Source of the DNA: an uncultured Corynebacterium sp.
GTDB lineage: Bacteria > Actinomycetota > Actinomycetes > Mycobacteriales > Mycobacteriaceae
Assembly (NCBI GenBank): GCA_945631445.1
Contig: CALZCR010000009.1
Location: forward strand, 1-14,361
Length of the DNA stretch: 14,361 bases
Direction of reading: 5' to 3'
The notes beneath the pieces were generated by a model. That model ran no database searches and was not told the origin of the DNA. It was given only the letters and a program-made list of their open reading frames with translations. Positions 6,241 through 12,710 of the stretch are shown here, piece by piece; positions within the stretch are counted from its first letter, which is position 1, and each line of letters starts with the position of its first letter. The translations under genes and the position numbers were made by a program.

Positions 6241-7881
6241 TCAGAACCGTCCGTCGGCGGCGCGTTGGGTGCCGTCGGTGTGCAGGGTGACGGGGCCGTC
6301 GCGGGCGGGAAAGAGGACGGGGACGCCGTCGGCGGTGGCGCTGGGGCGGTCGGCGGGACGCCCGGCGGGGTCGGTGACGATGATGGCTTGGGTGCCGGGT
6401 GGGGCGGAGTCGACGTCGTCGACGTCGGCCACGGTGTGGGTGAGCAGCTGTTCCAACGGGACGTCGGGGGCGGGCGGCTCGGCGCGCGCATAGCCCAGCA
6501 AGCCCAGAAGCCCCACCGTGACGACGAGCCAGGTTTTTCCGGCCAGGATGGCGGCGATGATCCAGCCGTAGACGATCAGCACCCAGACCGGTTGCGCCGG
6601 CACCGTGACCACCGGCAAGGAGGCCAGCCAGTCGGCGGAGGCGTGGATCCACCACGTCAGCGGCGAGATCACGGTGATCAGCAGGCCGGCTCCCGGCCCG
6701 GGCAGCAGCGCCAGGGCCGCGGCGAACAACCCGAGCACGGTCACCGGGGCGGTGGCCGGGGTGACCAGGACGTTGGCGACGACCGCTACCAGGGAGACCT
6801 CGCCGGCCATCATGGCGATCAGCGGGGCGGTGACCACGTCGGCGGCGATGGAGACCGCCAGGCTGCGCACCAGCAGCAGGGGCAGTTTGATCTGCGACAG
6901 CGGGGCGGCCAATAAGGGCGTGAGCGCCACGATGCCGGCGGTGGCGGCGACCGACAGCGCGAATCCCCACGCGGCGGCCAGGTCCGGGTCGACGGCCAAC
7001 AGCACGATCACCGCGACGCACAGCGCGTGGACCGGCTCCATCTGGGCGGATCCGAGCACGGCCGCCAGGCCCACCAGGCCGGTGACCGCTGCGCGCAGCA
7101 CGCTGGGTTCCAGTCCGACGAGGCCGACGAAACCCACCAGGGCCAGCGCCGCCACGGCCGTCTGTGCGCGCGGGCCGACGCCGATGGCCCGGCAGGCCAT
7201 GATCGCCACGGTGGTCACGATGGTGACGTTGGACCCGGACACCGCGCTCAAGTGGCTGAGTCCGGTGTCGATGTAGAGCTGCTGCGCGGCGTCGCTTTGC
7301 AGGGAGACGTCGCCGAGCACCATCCCGGGGAGCAGCCCGCGGTGTTCCCCGGACAGCCGCGCGTCGACGGCGGCGGCGAAGGTGTCTTTGACATGCGCGG
7401 CGACCGCCGCCCAGCCGGTGGGCGGGCCGGTCGCGAGGATCTCCGCGTCAGCCACCACCGGGGACAATCCCGGGGAACCCGCGTCAGAATACGTGGCTTC
7501 TAACGCGACGGCGGCGCCGGCGGGCAACCCGTGCCCGGATTCGTCGGTGAACGCGGTCAGCTGGGCCGGGTAGCCGGGGACGGTCAAGCGCAGTATCGCG
7601 CCGCCTGAAGACGTGGAGCCTGCGGCGGTGTTCAACGTGCCGGTGATCTGTCCGCCCAGGTCCATCCCCGCCGCCTGTCTCGCACGCAGCCAGGTCATCA
7701 GGGTCACGGCCCCTCCCAGCACTGCGGTCAACACCGTCTGGCCCGGTTGCCGGACCGCCGCCAGCATGCCTGCGACGAGCAGCACCGCCGCCAGCGAGGG
7801 CCAGGGTTGCCCGGTGAGCAGGACCAACAGAGCGGCGGCCCAGACCGTCACCGCCGCCGGAACCAGTCGTAGCTCCGCCAT
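6241..7881 (-). CDS. comEC: ComEC/Rec2 family DNA-uptake membrane channel without the metallo-beta-lactamase domain
   Basis: This 546-residue polytopic protein carries the ComEC competence domain. It shows LPGMVLGD (184-191), HLSAVSGSNV (210-219), EPSVLRA (258-264), the DPDLAAAWGFALSVAATAGI stretch (298-317) and ANVLVTPA (369-376). Before it come two or three N-terminal helices and a soluble insert (about 75-160). After the last helix (about 453-464) only some 80 residues remain. They lack the HxHxDH metal site of the C-terminal beta-lactamase-like domain found in Bacillus ComEC. Shorter forms are, as I recall, usual in Mycobacterium and Corynebacterium. The protein would pass single-stranded DNA into the cytoplasm if competence exists. 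ATG 7881 follows the comEA stop by 3 nt, so translation is probably coupled. Confidence 0.95.
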   Translation of the reverse strand: MAELRLVPAAVTVWAAALLVLLTGQPWPSLAAVLLVAGMLAAVRQPGQTVLTAVLGGAVTLMTWLRARQAAGMDLGGQITGTLNTAAGSTSSGGAILRLTVPGYPAQLTAFTDESGHGLPAGAAVALEATYSDAGSPGLSPVVADAEILATGPPTGWAAVAAHVKDTFAAAVDARLSGEHRGLLPGMVLGDVSLQSDAAQQLYIDTGLSHLSAVSGSNVTIVTTVAIMACRAIGVGPRAQTAVAALALVGFVGLVGLEPSVLRAAVTGLVGLAAVLGSAQMEPVHALCVAVIVLLAVDPDLAAAWGFALSVAATAGIVALTPLLAAPLSQIKLPLLLVRSLAVSIAADVVTAPLIAMMAGEVSLVAVVANVLVTPATAPVTVLGLFAAALALLPGPGAGLLITVISPLTWWIHASADWLASLPVVTVPAQPVWVLIVYGWIIAAILAGKTWLVVTVGLLGLLGYARAEPPAPDVPLEQLLTHTVADVDDVDSAPPGTQAIIVTDPAGRPADRPSATADGVPVLFPARDGPVTLHTDGTQRAADGRF

Positions 7882-7884
7882 CGA

Positions 7885-8550
7885 TCAGAGGCTGACCTGG
7901 TCTTTGAGCTTCTCGAATTTTGCCGGGCCGATGCCCTTGACCTCTTGTAGTTGTTCCAGGGCGGTGAATCCGCCGACGCTGGTGCGGTGGTCGATGATCG
8001 CCTGGGCCGTCGCCTCCCCCACCCCGTCCAGACTCGTCAGCTCCGCTGCCTCGGCGGAGTTCAACGACACCAGCCCGCTGCCTGCGGGCGGCGGCGCCGG
8101 CGCCCCATCGTGGGCGGGTGAATCCGGGCGGGCGGGGACGTGAACCTGTTGGCCGTCGACGAGCAACTGCGCCTGGTTCAGCGCGGTGACGTCGGCGTCG
8201 AGCAGCGGCAAAGCGGCCAGCAGGGCGTCGGCCACCCGGGAACCCTGCGGCACCGTGACCAGACCCGGTTTCTCCACGGCCCCCACCACCGAGACCACTA
8301 TCTCGCCGGCTTCTTCGGCGTCCGCCGCCTCGTGCCCGACCTCGGGCAACGCGGCCAGGGCCGGCTCCACGGGGTCGGGGCGCTGGAAAAACCACACCGC
8401 CCACACCGCGACGGCCACGACCACCACGGCGGCGACGATGGCCGCCTGTTTCGGGGTGACCGCCAGACGGGGAGCCGGATAAGAGACGTCGAGGAGATCT
8501 TCCTCCCCGGTCGGACGAGTTAATTCGGTGAGTCTGTCGATGACGGCCAT
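7885..8550 (-). CDS. comEA: ComEA family DNA-binding protein (SLBB plus helix-hairpin-helix)
   Basis: The 221-residue protein has a cytoplasmic N-terminus, one membrane helix (about 35-55), an SLBB domain (about 84-140, VVSVVGAVEKPGLVTVPQGS), a Pro/Ala-rich linker and a C-terminal tandem helix-hairpin-helix domain. The hairpins are LTSLDGVGEATAQAII (171-186) and VKGIGPAKFEKLKDQV (204-219). It matches ComEA, which binds double-stranded DNA outside the membrane and hands it to ComEC. The gene lies directly before comEC with a 3-nt gap. ATG 8550 has no ribosome binding site but has a TAGATT -10 seven nt upstream. Natural transformation is not established for most corynebacteria, so an active uptake role is uncertain. 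Confidence 0.95.
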   Translation of the reverse strand: MAVIDRLTELTRPTGEEDLLDVSYPAPRLAVTPKQAAIVAAVVVVAVAVWAVWFFQRPDPVEPALAALPEVGHEAADAEEAGEIVVSVVGAVEKPGLVTVPQGSRVADALLAALPLLDADVTALNQAQLLVDGQQVHVPARPDSPAHDGAPAPPPAGSGLVSLNSAEAAELTSLDGVGEATAQAIIDHRTSVGGFTALEQLQEVKGIGPAKFEKLKDQVSL

Positions 8551-8557
8551 GCCACAG

Positions 8558-8563
8558 AATCTA
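8558..8563 (-). promoter_or_regulatory. -10 hexamer TAGATT of comEA-comEC (leaderless)
   Basis: On the minus strand TAGATT ends 7 nt before ATG 8550, with no Shine-Dalgarno sequence between them, so the transcript probably starts at the ATG. An inverted repeat GGCAGC (8565-8570) / GCTGCC (8579-8584) sits just upstream, in the spacer and -35 area. Confidence 0.5.
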
Positions 8564-8616
8564 AGGCAGCGGCCGCCGGCTGCCGCAGGGCGCCGTCCTG
8601 GGCGGGGGATAACCCG

Positions 8617-8630
8617 GGTGACGCGTCACC
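8617..8630. promoter_or_regulatory. Perfect 14-bp palindrome upstream of comEA (candidate operator)
   Basis: GGTGACGCGTCACC is a perfect palindrome in the 128-bp gap between the small membrane protein gene and comEA, centred about 60 bp upstream of the comEA -10. It is flanked by a second small inverted repeat, GGAAG (8639-8643) / CTTCC (8648-8652). It could be a dimeric regulator site or, as RNA, part of a U-less terminator for the gene ending at 8679. I recognise no specific regulator. Confidence 0.35.
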
Positions 8631-8678
8631 TATCCTGTGGAAGGTTTCTTCCGCCCCGAAATCAGCCAGAATAAAACG

Positions 8679-8966
8679 TCAGTTCAGTTGGCTCTGCTCG
8701 CGGGCGACGCGTTCGCGGTCGTAACGCTCAGCGGCGCCGGTTCCCGGCGGCGCGAGACCCGCTCCCAAGTTCGACGGCGTCTTGATCTTGCCGAAAGCCG
8801 CGGCGAGCACCAGATCCACGATCAACCCGATGCCTAAAATCAGCAGGCCGACGGCCACGACCATGCCCCACGTGGTCTCCGGGACCTCACCGATCAACAA
8901 CGCCCCGACGGATATGAGCACCGCCCCGAGGACGCTCTCCCCGACCAACCGCACCCAGATATTCAT
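8679..8966 (-). CDS. Small two-helix membrane protein, function unknown
   Basis: The 95-residue protein has two predicted membrane helices (about 8-26 and 33-56, GMVVAVGLLILGIGLIVDLV) joined by a short loop, GEVPETTW. A polar cytoplasmic tail rich in Gly, Pro, Arg and Glu ends EQSQLN. I do not recognise a named family. ATG 8966 has a good ribosome binding site on the minus strand, AAAGGA (8977-8982), 10 nt upstream. This makes it a clear contrast to the leaderless neighbours. It lies 109 bp after degV and 128 bp before comEA, so it may be its own transcription unit. Coding reality is supported by the ribosome binding site, the clean helix pattern and the strand agreement with its neighbours. 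Confidence 0.75.
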   Translation of the reverse strand: MNIWVRLVGESVLGAVLISVGALLIGEVPETTWGMVVAVGLLILGIGLIVDLVLAAAFGKIKTPSNLGAGLAPPGTGAAERYDRERVAREQSQLN

Positions 8967-9036
8967 CGCTGACGTGTCCTTTCTCCGGCAATGCTGTACC
9001 TACCAGCCTAGAGGCAAGGGTCAGGCAATCAGAATT

Positions 9037-9055
9037 GGAGGCGCAACGGGCCTCC
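9037..9055 (-). terminator. Weak hairpin after degV, possible terminator
   Basis: On the minus strand GGAGGC and GCCTCC (9050-9055 and 9037-9042) form a 6-bp stem with an 8-nt loop, 20 nt after the degV stop. It is followed by AATTCTGATT, a mixed AT stretch rather than a T-run. A poor match to an intrinsic terminator, listed because it sits where one is expected. Confidence 0.3.
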
Positions 9056-9075
9056 TGCCCTGGCCTGGCGGAACT

Positions 9076-9882
9076 TCAGTCGTCGTCGATGTCCGGGGCG
9101 GTGGAAAACACCGCGGACACGCCGATCGCCCCCGCGCCGGTGTGCACCGTGAGCACCGGGCTCAACGGCGCCAACATGAAACTGGAGCCCTCCGGCAGCA
9201 CCTCTTCCAACAGGTCGCGCAGCTGCAGCGCAGCTTCTTCCGTGTCGACGTGCTGGACCGCGACGAACACCGGGTCCCCCGCCGACCGTTCGACGACCAG
9301 TTCCGCCACCTTGCTGAAAGCCTTCGCCTGGGTGCGGGTCTTGCCCGCCAGCTCCAGCTTGCCGCCACGGATCTCCATGATCGGCTTGATCGCCAACACG
9401 GCGGCGGACATGATCGCCGTGCCCGTCGACAACCGTCCCGACCTGCGCAGGTCATCGATCTTCTGTAGATACACCCACGTCGACGATCGCCGCAGCGTGT
9501 CGGTGGCCAACTTCTCGCACGCATCCAAGTCGGCGCCCTCCTGGGCGAGTTTGGCGGCAGCCATCGCCGCGGCGCCGACGGCCATGCCCACGCTGGCGGT
9601 GTCGATGATCCGCACCGCCCCGTCGAACACCGCCGACGCGGCGACCGCCGCCGAATACGTCGAGGATAGTTCCTTGGCCACGTGCAAGGCCACCACCCCG
9701 TCGTCGCCGCCGCGCTCCAGCTGGCGGGCGTACGCCGCCGCCAACTCCAGCGAGGACAGCCCCGACGTCGTCGTCTCCGCCTCCTTATCCATCAGGTGCA
9801 GGTCGACGACGGTGATGCCGAGTTCCTTGACCACGTCCTCGGGCACGCCGGCGGAAGAATCCACGACAACGCGAACCGCCAC
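9076..9882 (-). CDS. degV: DegV family fatty-acid-binding protein
   Basis: DegV proteins bind a single fatty acid; in Firmicutes, as FakB, they present it to the FakA kinase. Residues of this 268-residue product fit the family: VVDSSAG near the start (6-12), the ligand-pocket motif SSTYSAA (73-79), DTASVGMAVG (94-103), DDLRRSGRLS (143-152), KPIMEI (166-171) and a C-terminal HTGAGAIG (247-254). I chose GTG 9882, because it places VVVDSS at the usual distance and has GGGAAGG (9893-9899) 10 nt upstream, overlapping the end of the phosphatase gene. The frame also runs to a start at 9927 inside that gene, which is less likely. The gap to the preceding stop is 5 nt, so the genes are co-transcribed. 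No FakA-like kinase gene is in view. Confidence 0.93.
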   Translation of the reverse strand: MAVRVVVDSSAGVPEDVVKELGITVVDLHLMDKEAETTTSGLSSLELAAAYARQLERGGDDGVVALHVAKELSSTYSAAVAASAVFDGAVRIIDTASVGMAVGAAAMAAAKLAQEGADLDACEKLATDTLRRSSTWVYLQKIDDLRRSGRLSTGTAIMSAAVLAIKPIMEIRGGKLELAGKTRTQAKAFSKVAELVVERSAGDPVFVAVQHVDTEEAALQLRDLLEEVLPEGSSFMLAPLSPVLTVHTGAGAIGVSAVFSTAPDIDDD

Positions 9883-9887
9883 GGCGA

Positions 9888-10523
9888 CTAGACCTTCCCG
9901 CCCAGGTTCCAGGCCTGCAGATGCCACTGGCCTTCCGGCGCCTCATCCGCTTTCGCACGGTCCGTCAGTACGGCGGCGGCCGTGTTGTGCAGGCTGGTCA
10001 GCAGCGGGTACTGGGACACGTCCAGCCCCAGCAGGTGCGAGGTCAACGCGGAAATGGTTCCGCTGTGGGCGACCAGCAGCACCGACGATCCGGGCCACGG
10101 CTCAAAGTCCTCGAACAACCCGTCGACCACGGGGCGGGCGCGGCGGGCGACGTCGATGCGTGATTCACCGCCGGGCGGGGCCCAGGTGGCGTCGTTGCGC
10201 CACCGCGCCCGGGCGCCGGGGTCCTCCGCGTCCACTTCGGCGTGCGTGCACCCCTGCCATCGGCCCAAGTCGGTTTCCCGGAGCCGGGCGTCCGTCTCCA
10301 CGGCCACCCCGATGCGCTCGCCGATGATGGCGGCGGTGTCGAAGGCGCGCTCTAAATCGGAGGCGATGATCCGGGAAATGCCGGCGTCCGCGAACCGCTC
10401 CGCCGCCGTCGCCGCCTGCTCGCGGCCGACGTCGTCCAGCTGAGTGTCCAACTGTCCCTGCATCCGACGGGTGGCGTTGTAATGCGTCTGCCCGTGGCGC
10501 AACAAAATCAGGCGGCGGTACAT
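9888..10523 (-). CDS. Histidine phosphatase, GpgP-like (glucosyl-3-phosphoglycerate phosphatase)
   Basis: The 211-residue protein belongs to the histidine phosphatase (phosphoglycerate mutase-like) superfamily. It has the catalytic RHG motif (LLRHGQTHYN, R9-H10-G11), a second Arg at R59 (SDLER), the acid E83 in LRETDLGRWQG and the second catalytic His in VAHSG (H153). In M. tuberculosis the gene at this place, Rv2419c, encodes GpgP, which removes phosphate from glucosyl-3-phosphoglycerate. Gene order (nadD, rsfS, this gene, degV) makes that the best specific guess. A generic phosphatase remains possible, so I give no symbol. ATG 10523 lies 15 nt after rsfS, with only a distant TAGGA as ribosome binding site. 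It sits 5 nt before degV. Confidence 0.9.
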   Translation of the reverse strand: MYRRLILLRHGQTHYNATRRMQGQLDTQLDDVGREQAATAAERFADAGISRIIASDLERAFDTAAIIGERIGVAVETDARLRETDLGRWQGCTHAEVDAEDPGARARWRNDATWAPPGGESRIDVARRARPVVDGLFEDFEPWPGSSVLLVAHSGTISALTSHLLGLDVSQYPLLTSLHNTAAAVLTDRAKADEAPEGQWHLQAWNLGGKV

Positions 10524-10538
10524 GAAATCGCTGGCGTC

Positions 10539-11039
10539 CTACTGCTCGTCGTCGTAGTAGTGATAACCGTCGTCGGAATCCCCTTCGGCGGGGCCTTCGC
10601 CCGCCAGCGGGATCTCGTCGATGGATTCGACGGAGCGCACGTCCACGTCGTCGGCGTAAGTGCCGGGACGCTCCGGCGGTTCCACGCCGTCGACCTCGAT
10701 GAGCGGGGAATCGCGGTACAGGCGGTCCAGGCCGTAGAACTCGCGCTCGGCGGTGCGCTGGACGTGGACCACGAACTGTCCGTAGTCCAGCAGCACCCAC
10801 CGGTTCTCGCGGTGGCCTTCGCGGCGCAGCGGCTCGACGCCGGCCTCGGTGAGCTTGTCTTCGACCTCTTCGACGATGGCGCGCACCTGGCGTTCGTTGT
10901 CGCCGGTGATCACGACGAAGACGTCGGAAATCGCCATGACGTCGGAGACGTCGTACACGGCGATGTTGGAGCCCTTCCGCTCATCGGCGGCGAGGGCGGC
11001 GATGGTCGCCAAACGGCGGGATTCGTCAGTGGCAGTCAA
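10539..11039 (-). CDS. rsfS: Ribosomal silencing factor RsfS (iojap/YbeB family)
   Basis: RsfS binds ribosomal protein L14 (uL14) and blocks subunit joining when nutrients are short. The core (residues 1-115) carries the family pattern: AALAADERKGSNIAVYDVSD, ISDVFVVITGDNERQVRAI, then WVLLDYGQFVVHVQ (81-94) and REFYGLDRLY (99-108). An acidic tail follows (about 119-166, ending GDSDDGYHYYDDEQ), longer than in many homologues. The start is TTG 11039, since no in-frame ATG lies upstream; AGGA sits about 11 nt before it. An ATG at 11050 begins a 4-codon frame whose TGA overlaps this TTG. nadD lies 72 bp upstream, as is usual in bacteria, and the phosphatase gene follows by 15 nt. Confidence 0.96.
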   Translation of the reverse strand: MTATDESRRLATIAALAADERKGSNIAVYDVSDVMAISDVFVVITGDNERQVRAIVEEVEDKLTEAGVEPLRREGHRENRWVLLDYGQFVVHVQRTAEREFYGLDRLYRDSPLIEVDGVEPPERPGTYADDVDVRSVESIDEIPLAGEGPAEGDSDDGYHYYDDEQ

Positions 11040-11111
11040 TGAATAAACATTCCTACTTAAGAGTGGTTGTGCTAGTCACCCGCTAGTCTTGCACGAACGC
11101 GGGCCCTAGCG

Positions 11112-11711
11112 CTATTCAACGTAAACGTTGTTCTTGGCAATGTACTGCACCACCCCGTCCGGAACCAGATACCACACCGGTCGACCGGCGGCGGCGCGTC
11201 GCCGGATGTCGGTGGAAGAAATCGCCATGGCCGGAACGTCGATGAGCTGCACCCGATCGCCGTGCCCGTCCGGCAGCATCTTCTCGCTCAATTCGTACCC
11301 CGGGCGGGTGACCCCCACGAAATGCGCCAAGTCGAACATTTTTTCCCAGTCGTGCCAGCTCATGATCGAGGCCATCGCGTCGGCGCCGGTGATGAAATAC
11401 AGCTCCGCCCCCTGAAACTGCTCCCCCAGATCCTTGAGGGTGTCGATGGTGTATGTCGGCCCCGACCGGTCAATGTCGACCCGGCTGACCGTGAACCGCG
11501 GGTTGGCGGCGGTGGCGATGACCGTCATGAGGTACCGGTCCTCGGCGGGGCTGACCCGGCGATCGGCCTTCTGCCACGGCTCCCCCGTGGGCACGAACAC
11601 CACCCGGTCCAGGTCGAAACGGTCGGCGACTTCGCTGGCCGCGACGAGGTGTCCGTTGTGGATCGGGTCAAACGTGCCGCCCATGATGCCGATGCGCGCA
11701 GGGGTAGTCAT
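11112..11711 (-). CDS. nadD: Nicotinate-nucleotide adenylyltransferase
   Basis: NadD joins ATP and nicotinate mononucleotide to make deamido-NAD, a central step of NAD synthesis. The 199-residue product begins [20 protein letters not shown], which includes the nucleotidyltransferase [11 protein letters not shown] motif (11-21) with the (T/H)xGH catalytic site. It also has the second signature ISSTDIRRR (164-172) near the C-terminus, plus [15 protein letters not shown] chose ATG 11711 rather than the more upstream in-frame start at 11750, which would run into the cutinase gene. A TAGACT -10 stands 8 nt before this ATG with no ribosome binding site, so the mRNA is probably leaderless. That hexamer starts with the stop codon of the preceding gene. 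Confidence 0.97.
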   Translation of the reverse strand: MTTPARIGIMGGTFDPIHNGHLVAASEVADRFDLDRVVFVPTGEPWQKADRRVSPAEDRYLMTVIATAANPRFTVSRVDIDRSGPTYTIDTLKDLGEQFQGAELYFITGADAMASIMSWHDWEKMFDLAHFVGVTRPGYELSEKMLPDGHGDRVQLIDVPAMAISSTDIRRRAAAGRPVWYLVPDGVVQYIAKNNVYVE

Positions 11712-11719
11712 GGTCACGA

Positions 11720-11725
11720 AGTCTA
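11720..11725 (-). promoter_or_regulatory. -10 hexamer TAGACT of nadD, overlapping the cutinase stop
   Basis: On the minus strand TAGACT ends 8 nt before ATG 11711, and its first three bases are the TAG stop of the cutinase-like gene. No Shine-Dalgarno sequence is present. This is the same arrangement as at holA/ankyrin and points to an independent leaderless start for nadD inside a closely packed gene pair. Confidence 0.55.
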
Positions 11726-12664
11726 GCGCCCCTGGGCGGCGAGGATCCACGAAGCGAAGCTTTCGGCGGCGCGCTCGTCATATTCCCGCGGGGCCTTGCC
11801 GGTGAAGTAGTGGGTGTGCGCGCCCAAGTCCTCCAACTCGCCGGACAAGTACGTCTCTTTTGCCGCGTCCACGGCGCCGGTCACGGAAAGATTGCAGACG
11901 ACGTCGGCGGGCAGGCAGTAGTTGACCCGGGGTGCCTCCGCCACGGCGTCCTCCCACTCCGCGGGCACGCGTTGCAGCAGGCCCCCGCCAGGAGCCGCTC
12001 CCCCGACCAGGGAAGGATCATTCGCCTTGAGCAACGGATTACCCAGATAGACCACCCCGGCCAGGCGGTCATCCTCCGCCAGCTTGCGCTCCTGCGCCGT
12101 CATCACGACCGCGCCCTGCGAGTACCCGGCCAGGACGTAGTCTGGCTCGCAGCCGGTGGCGGCCTCCCATCCGGCCAGGTAGCTCATCGTATTGGTGACG
12201 CCGGAGTTCACGCTGCGGGCCAATTCGCCCAGGGAGATGCGGGCGATCTCCGGCACGGAGATCCGGTCCAACAGCTCGGAGACACGCTGAACGAGCTCCC
12301 GCGCCGCCACCTCCTCGCCCTCCTCGACGAGCACCGGCAGGGGCAGGGCGGCGGGGTACACCTCCGGATCCAGGGCGATCACCGGCACGTCCTCCAGCAG
12401 CGACTCACCGGTTTGTTCCACGTGGTGGGCTTCGGCGAAACGCAGGAACATCCCGATCTGGTAGCCCTCATAGCCGTTGGACTCCCACGCGGAATCCGGC
12501 GCATAACGGGTCGGTCCCAGATCGACGTTTTCCTCGCTGCCTCGGGCGGCGACCACCGCCACCTCCGGGCATACGCCCTGCTCCTGCTCTGCAGAGGCAG
12601 GGGCGGGGGCGACCACGCCTAACGTCATCACCGCGGCGGCCAGACCAGAGAGAATTTTGCGCAT
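11723..12664 (-). CDS. Secreted cutinase family serine esterase
   Basis: With ATG 12664 the product has 313 residues. It has a Sec signal peptide (RK, hydrophobic stretch to about residue 20, APASA then EQEQG, cleavage predicted after residue 25). The mature part shows the cutinase/Culp fold landmarks: [14 protein letters not shown] (32-45), the nucleophile elbow GYSQG with S182, and four cysteines (32, 172, 250, 257) that fit the two conserved disulfides. D254 (ADVVC) and a His at 283 or 285 (AHTHYF) could complete the triad. In mycolic-acid bacteria such enzymes hydrolyse esters or lipids at the cell envelope. The substrate here is unknown. An in-frame GTG at 12691 is possible, but a TACACT -10 seven nt before ATG 12664 favours the shorter form. 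Confidence 0.9.
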   Translation of the reverse strand: MRKILSGLAAAVMTLGVVAPAPASAEQEQGVCPEVAVVAARGSEENVDLGPTRYAPDSAWESNGYEGYQIGMFLRFAEAHHVEQTGESLLEDVPVIALDPEVYPAALPLPVLVEEGEEVAARELVQRVSELLDRISVPEIARISLGELARSVNSGVTNTMSYLAGWEAATGCEPDYVLAGYSQGAVVMTAQERKLAEDDRLAGVVYLGNPLLKANDPSLVGGAAPGGGLLQRVPAEWEDAVAEAPRVNYCLPADVVCNLSVTGAVDAAKETYLSGELEDLGAHTHYFTGKAPREYDERAAESFASWILAAQGR

Positions 12665-12671
12665 ATCTCTC

Positions 12672-12677
12672 AGTGTA
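12672..12677 (-). promoter_or_regulatory. -10 hexamer TACACT of the cutinase gene (leaderless)
   Basis: On the minus strand TACACT ends 7 nt before ATG 12664. The 46-bp gap after proA holds no clear ribosome binding site (only a purine-rich GAGAGA next to the ATG). The position decides between ATG 12664 and the upstream GTG 12691, which would lie outside the transcript. Confidence 0.45.
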
Positions 12678-12710
12678 GTCGCCCGATTCACAGACAGAAC
12701 ACAGCTTACG

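Noticed and set aside
6204..6491. 96-residue N-terminal extension of holA
   Set aside because: Low-complexity Pro/Ser/Thr sequence lying wholly within comEC. HolA homologues start near VHLILGDDEFL, which ATG 6203 provides.
8617..8630. GlxR (cAMP receptor type) binding site at GGTGACGCGTCACC
   Set aside because: The GlxR consensus has six bases between TGTGA and TCACA. Here only four separate the GTGA/TCAC arms, and the outer T/A are missing.
8631..8837. Plus-strand promoter TATCCT (8631-8636) with a 66-codon frame from 8637
   Set aside because: No -35 is present and the frame overlaps the minus-strand 95-aa membrane protein gene, which has a proper ribosome binding site and helix pattern.
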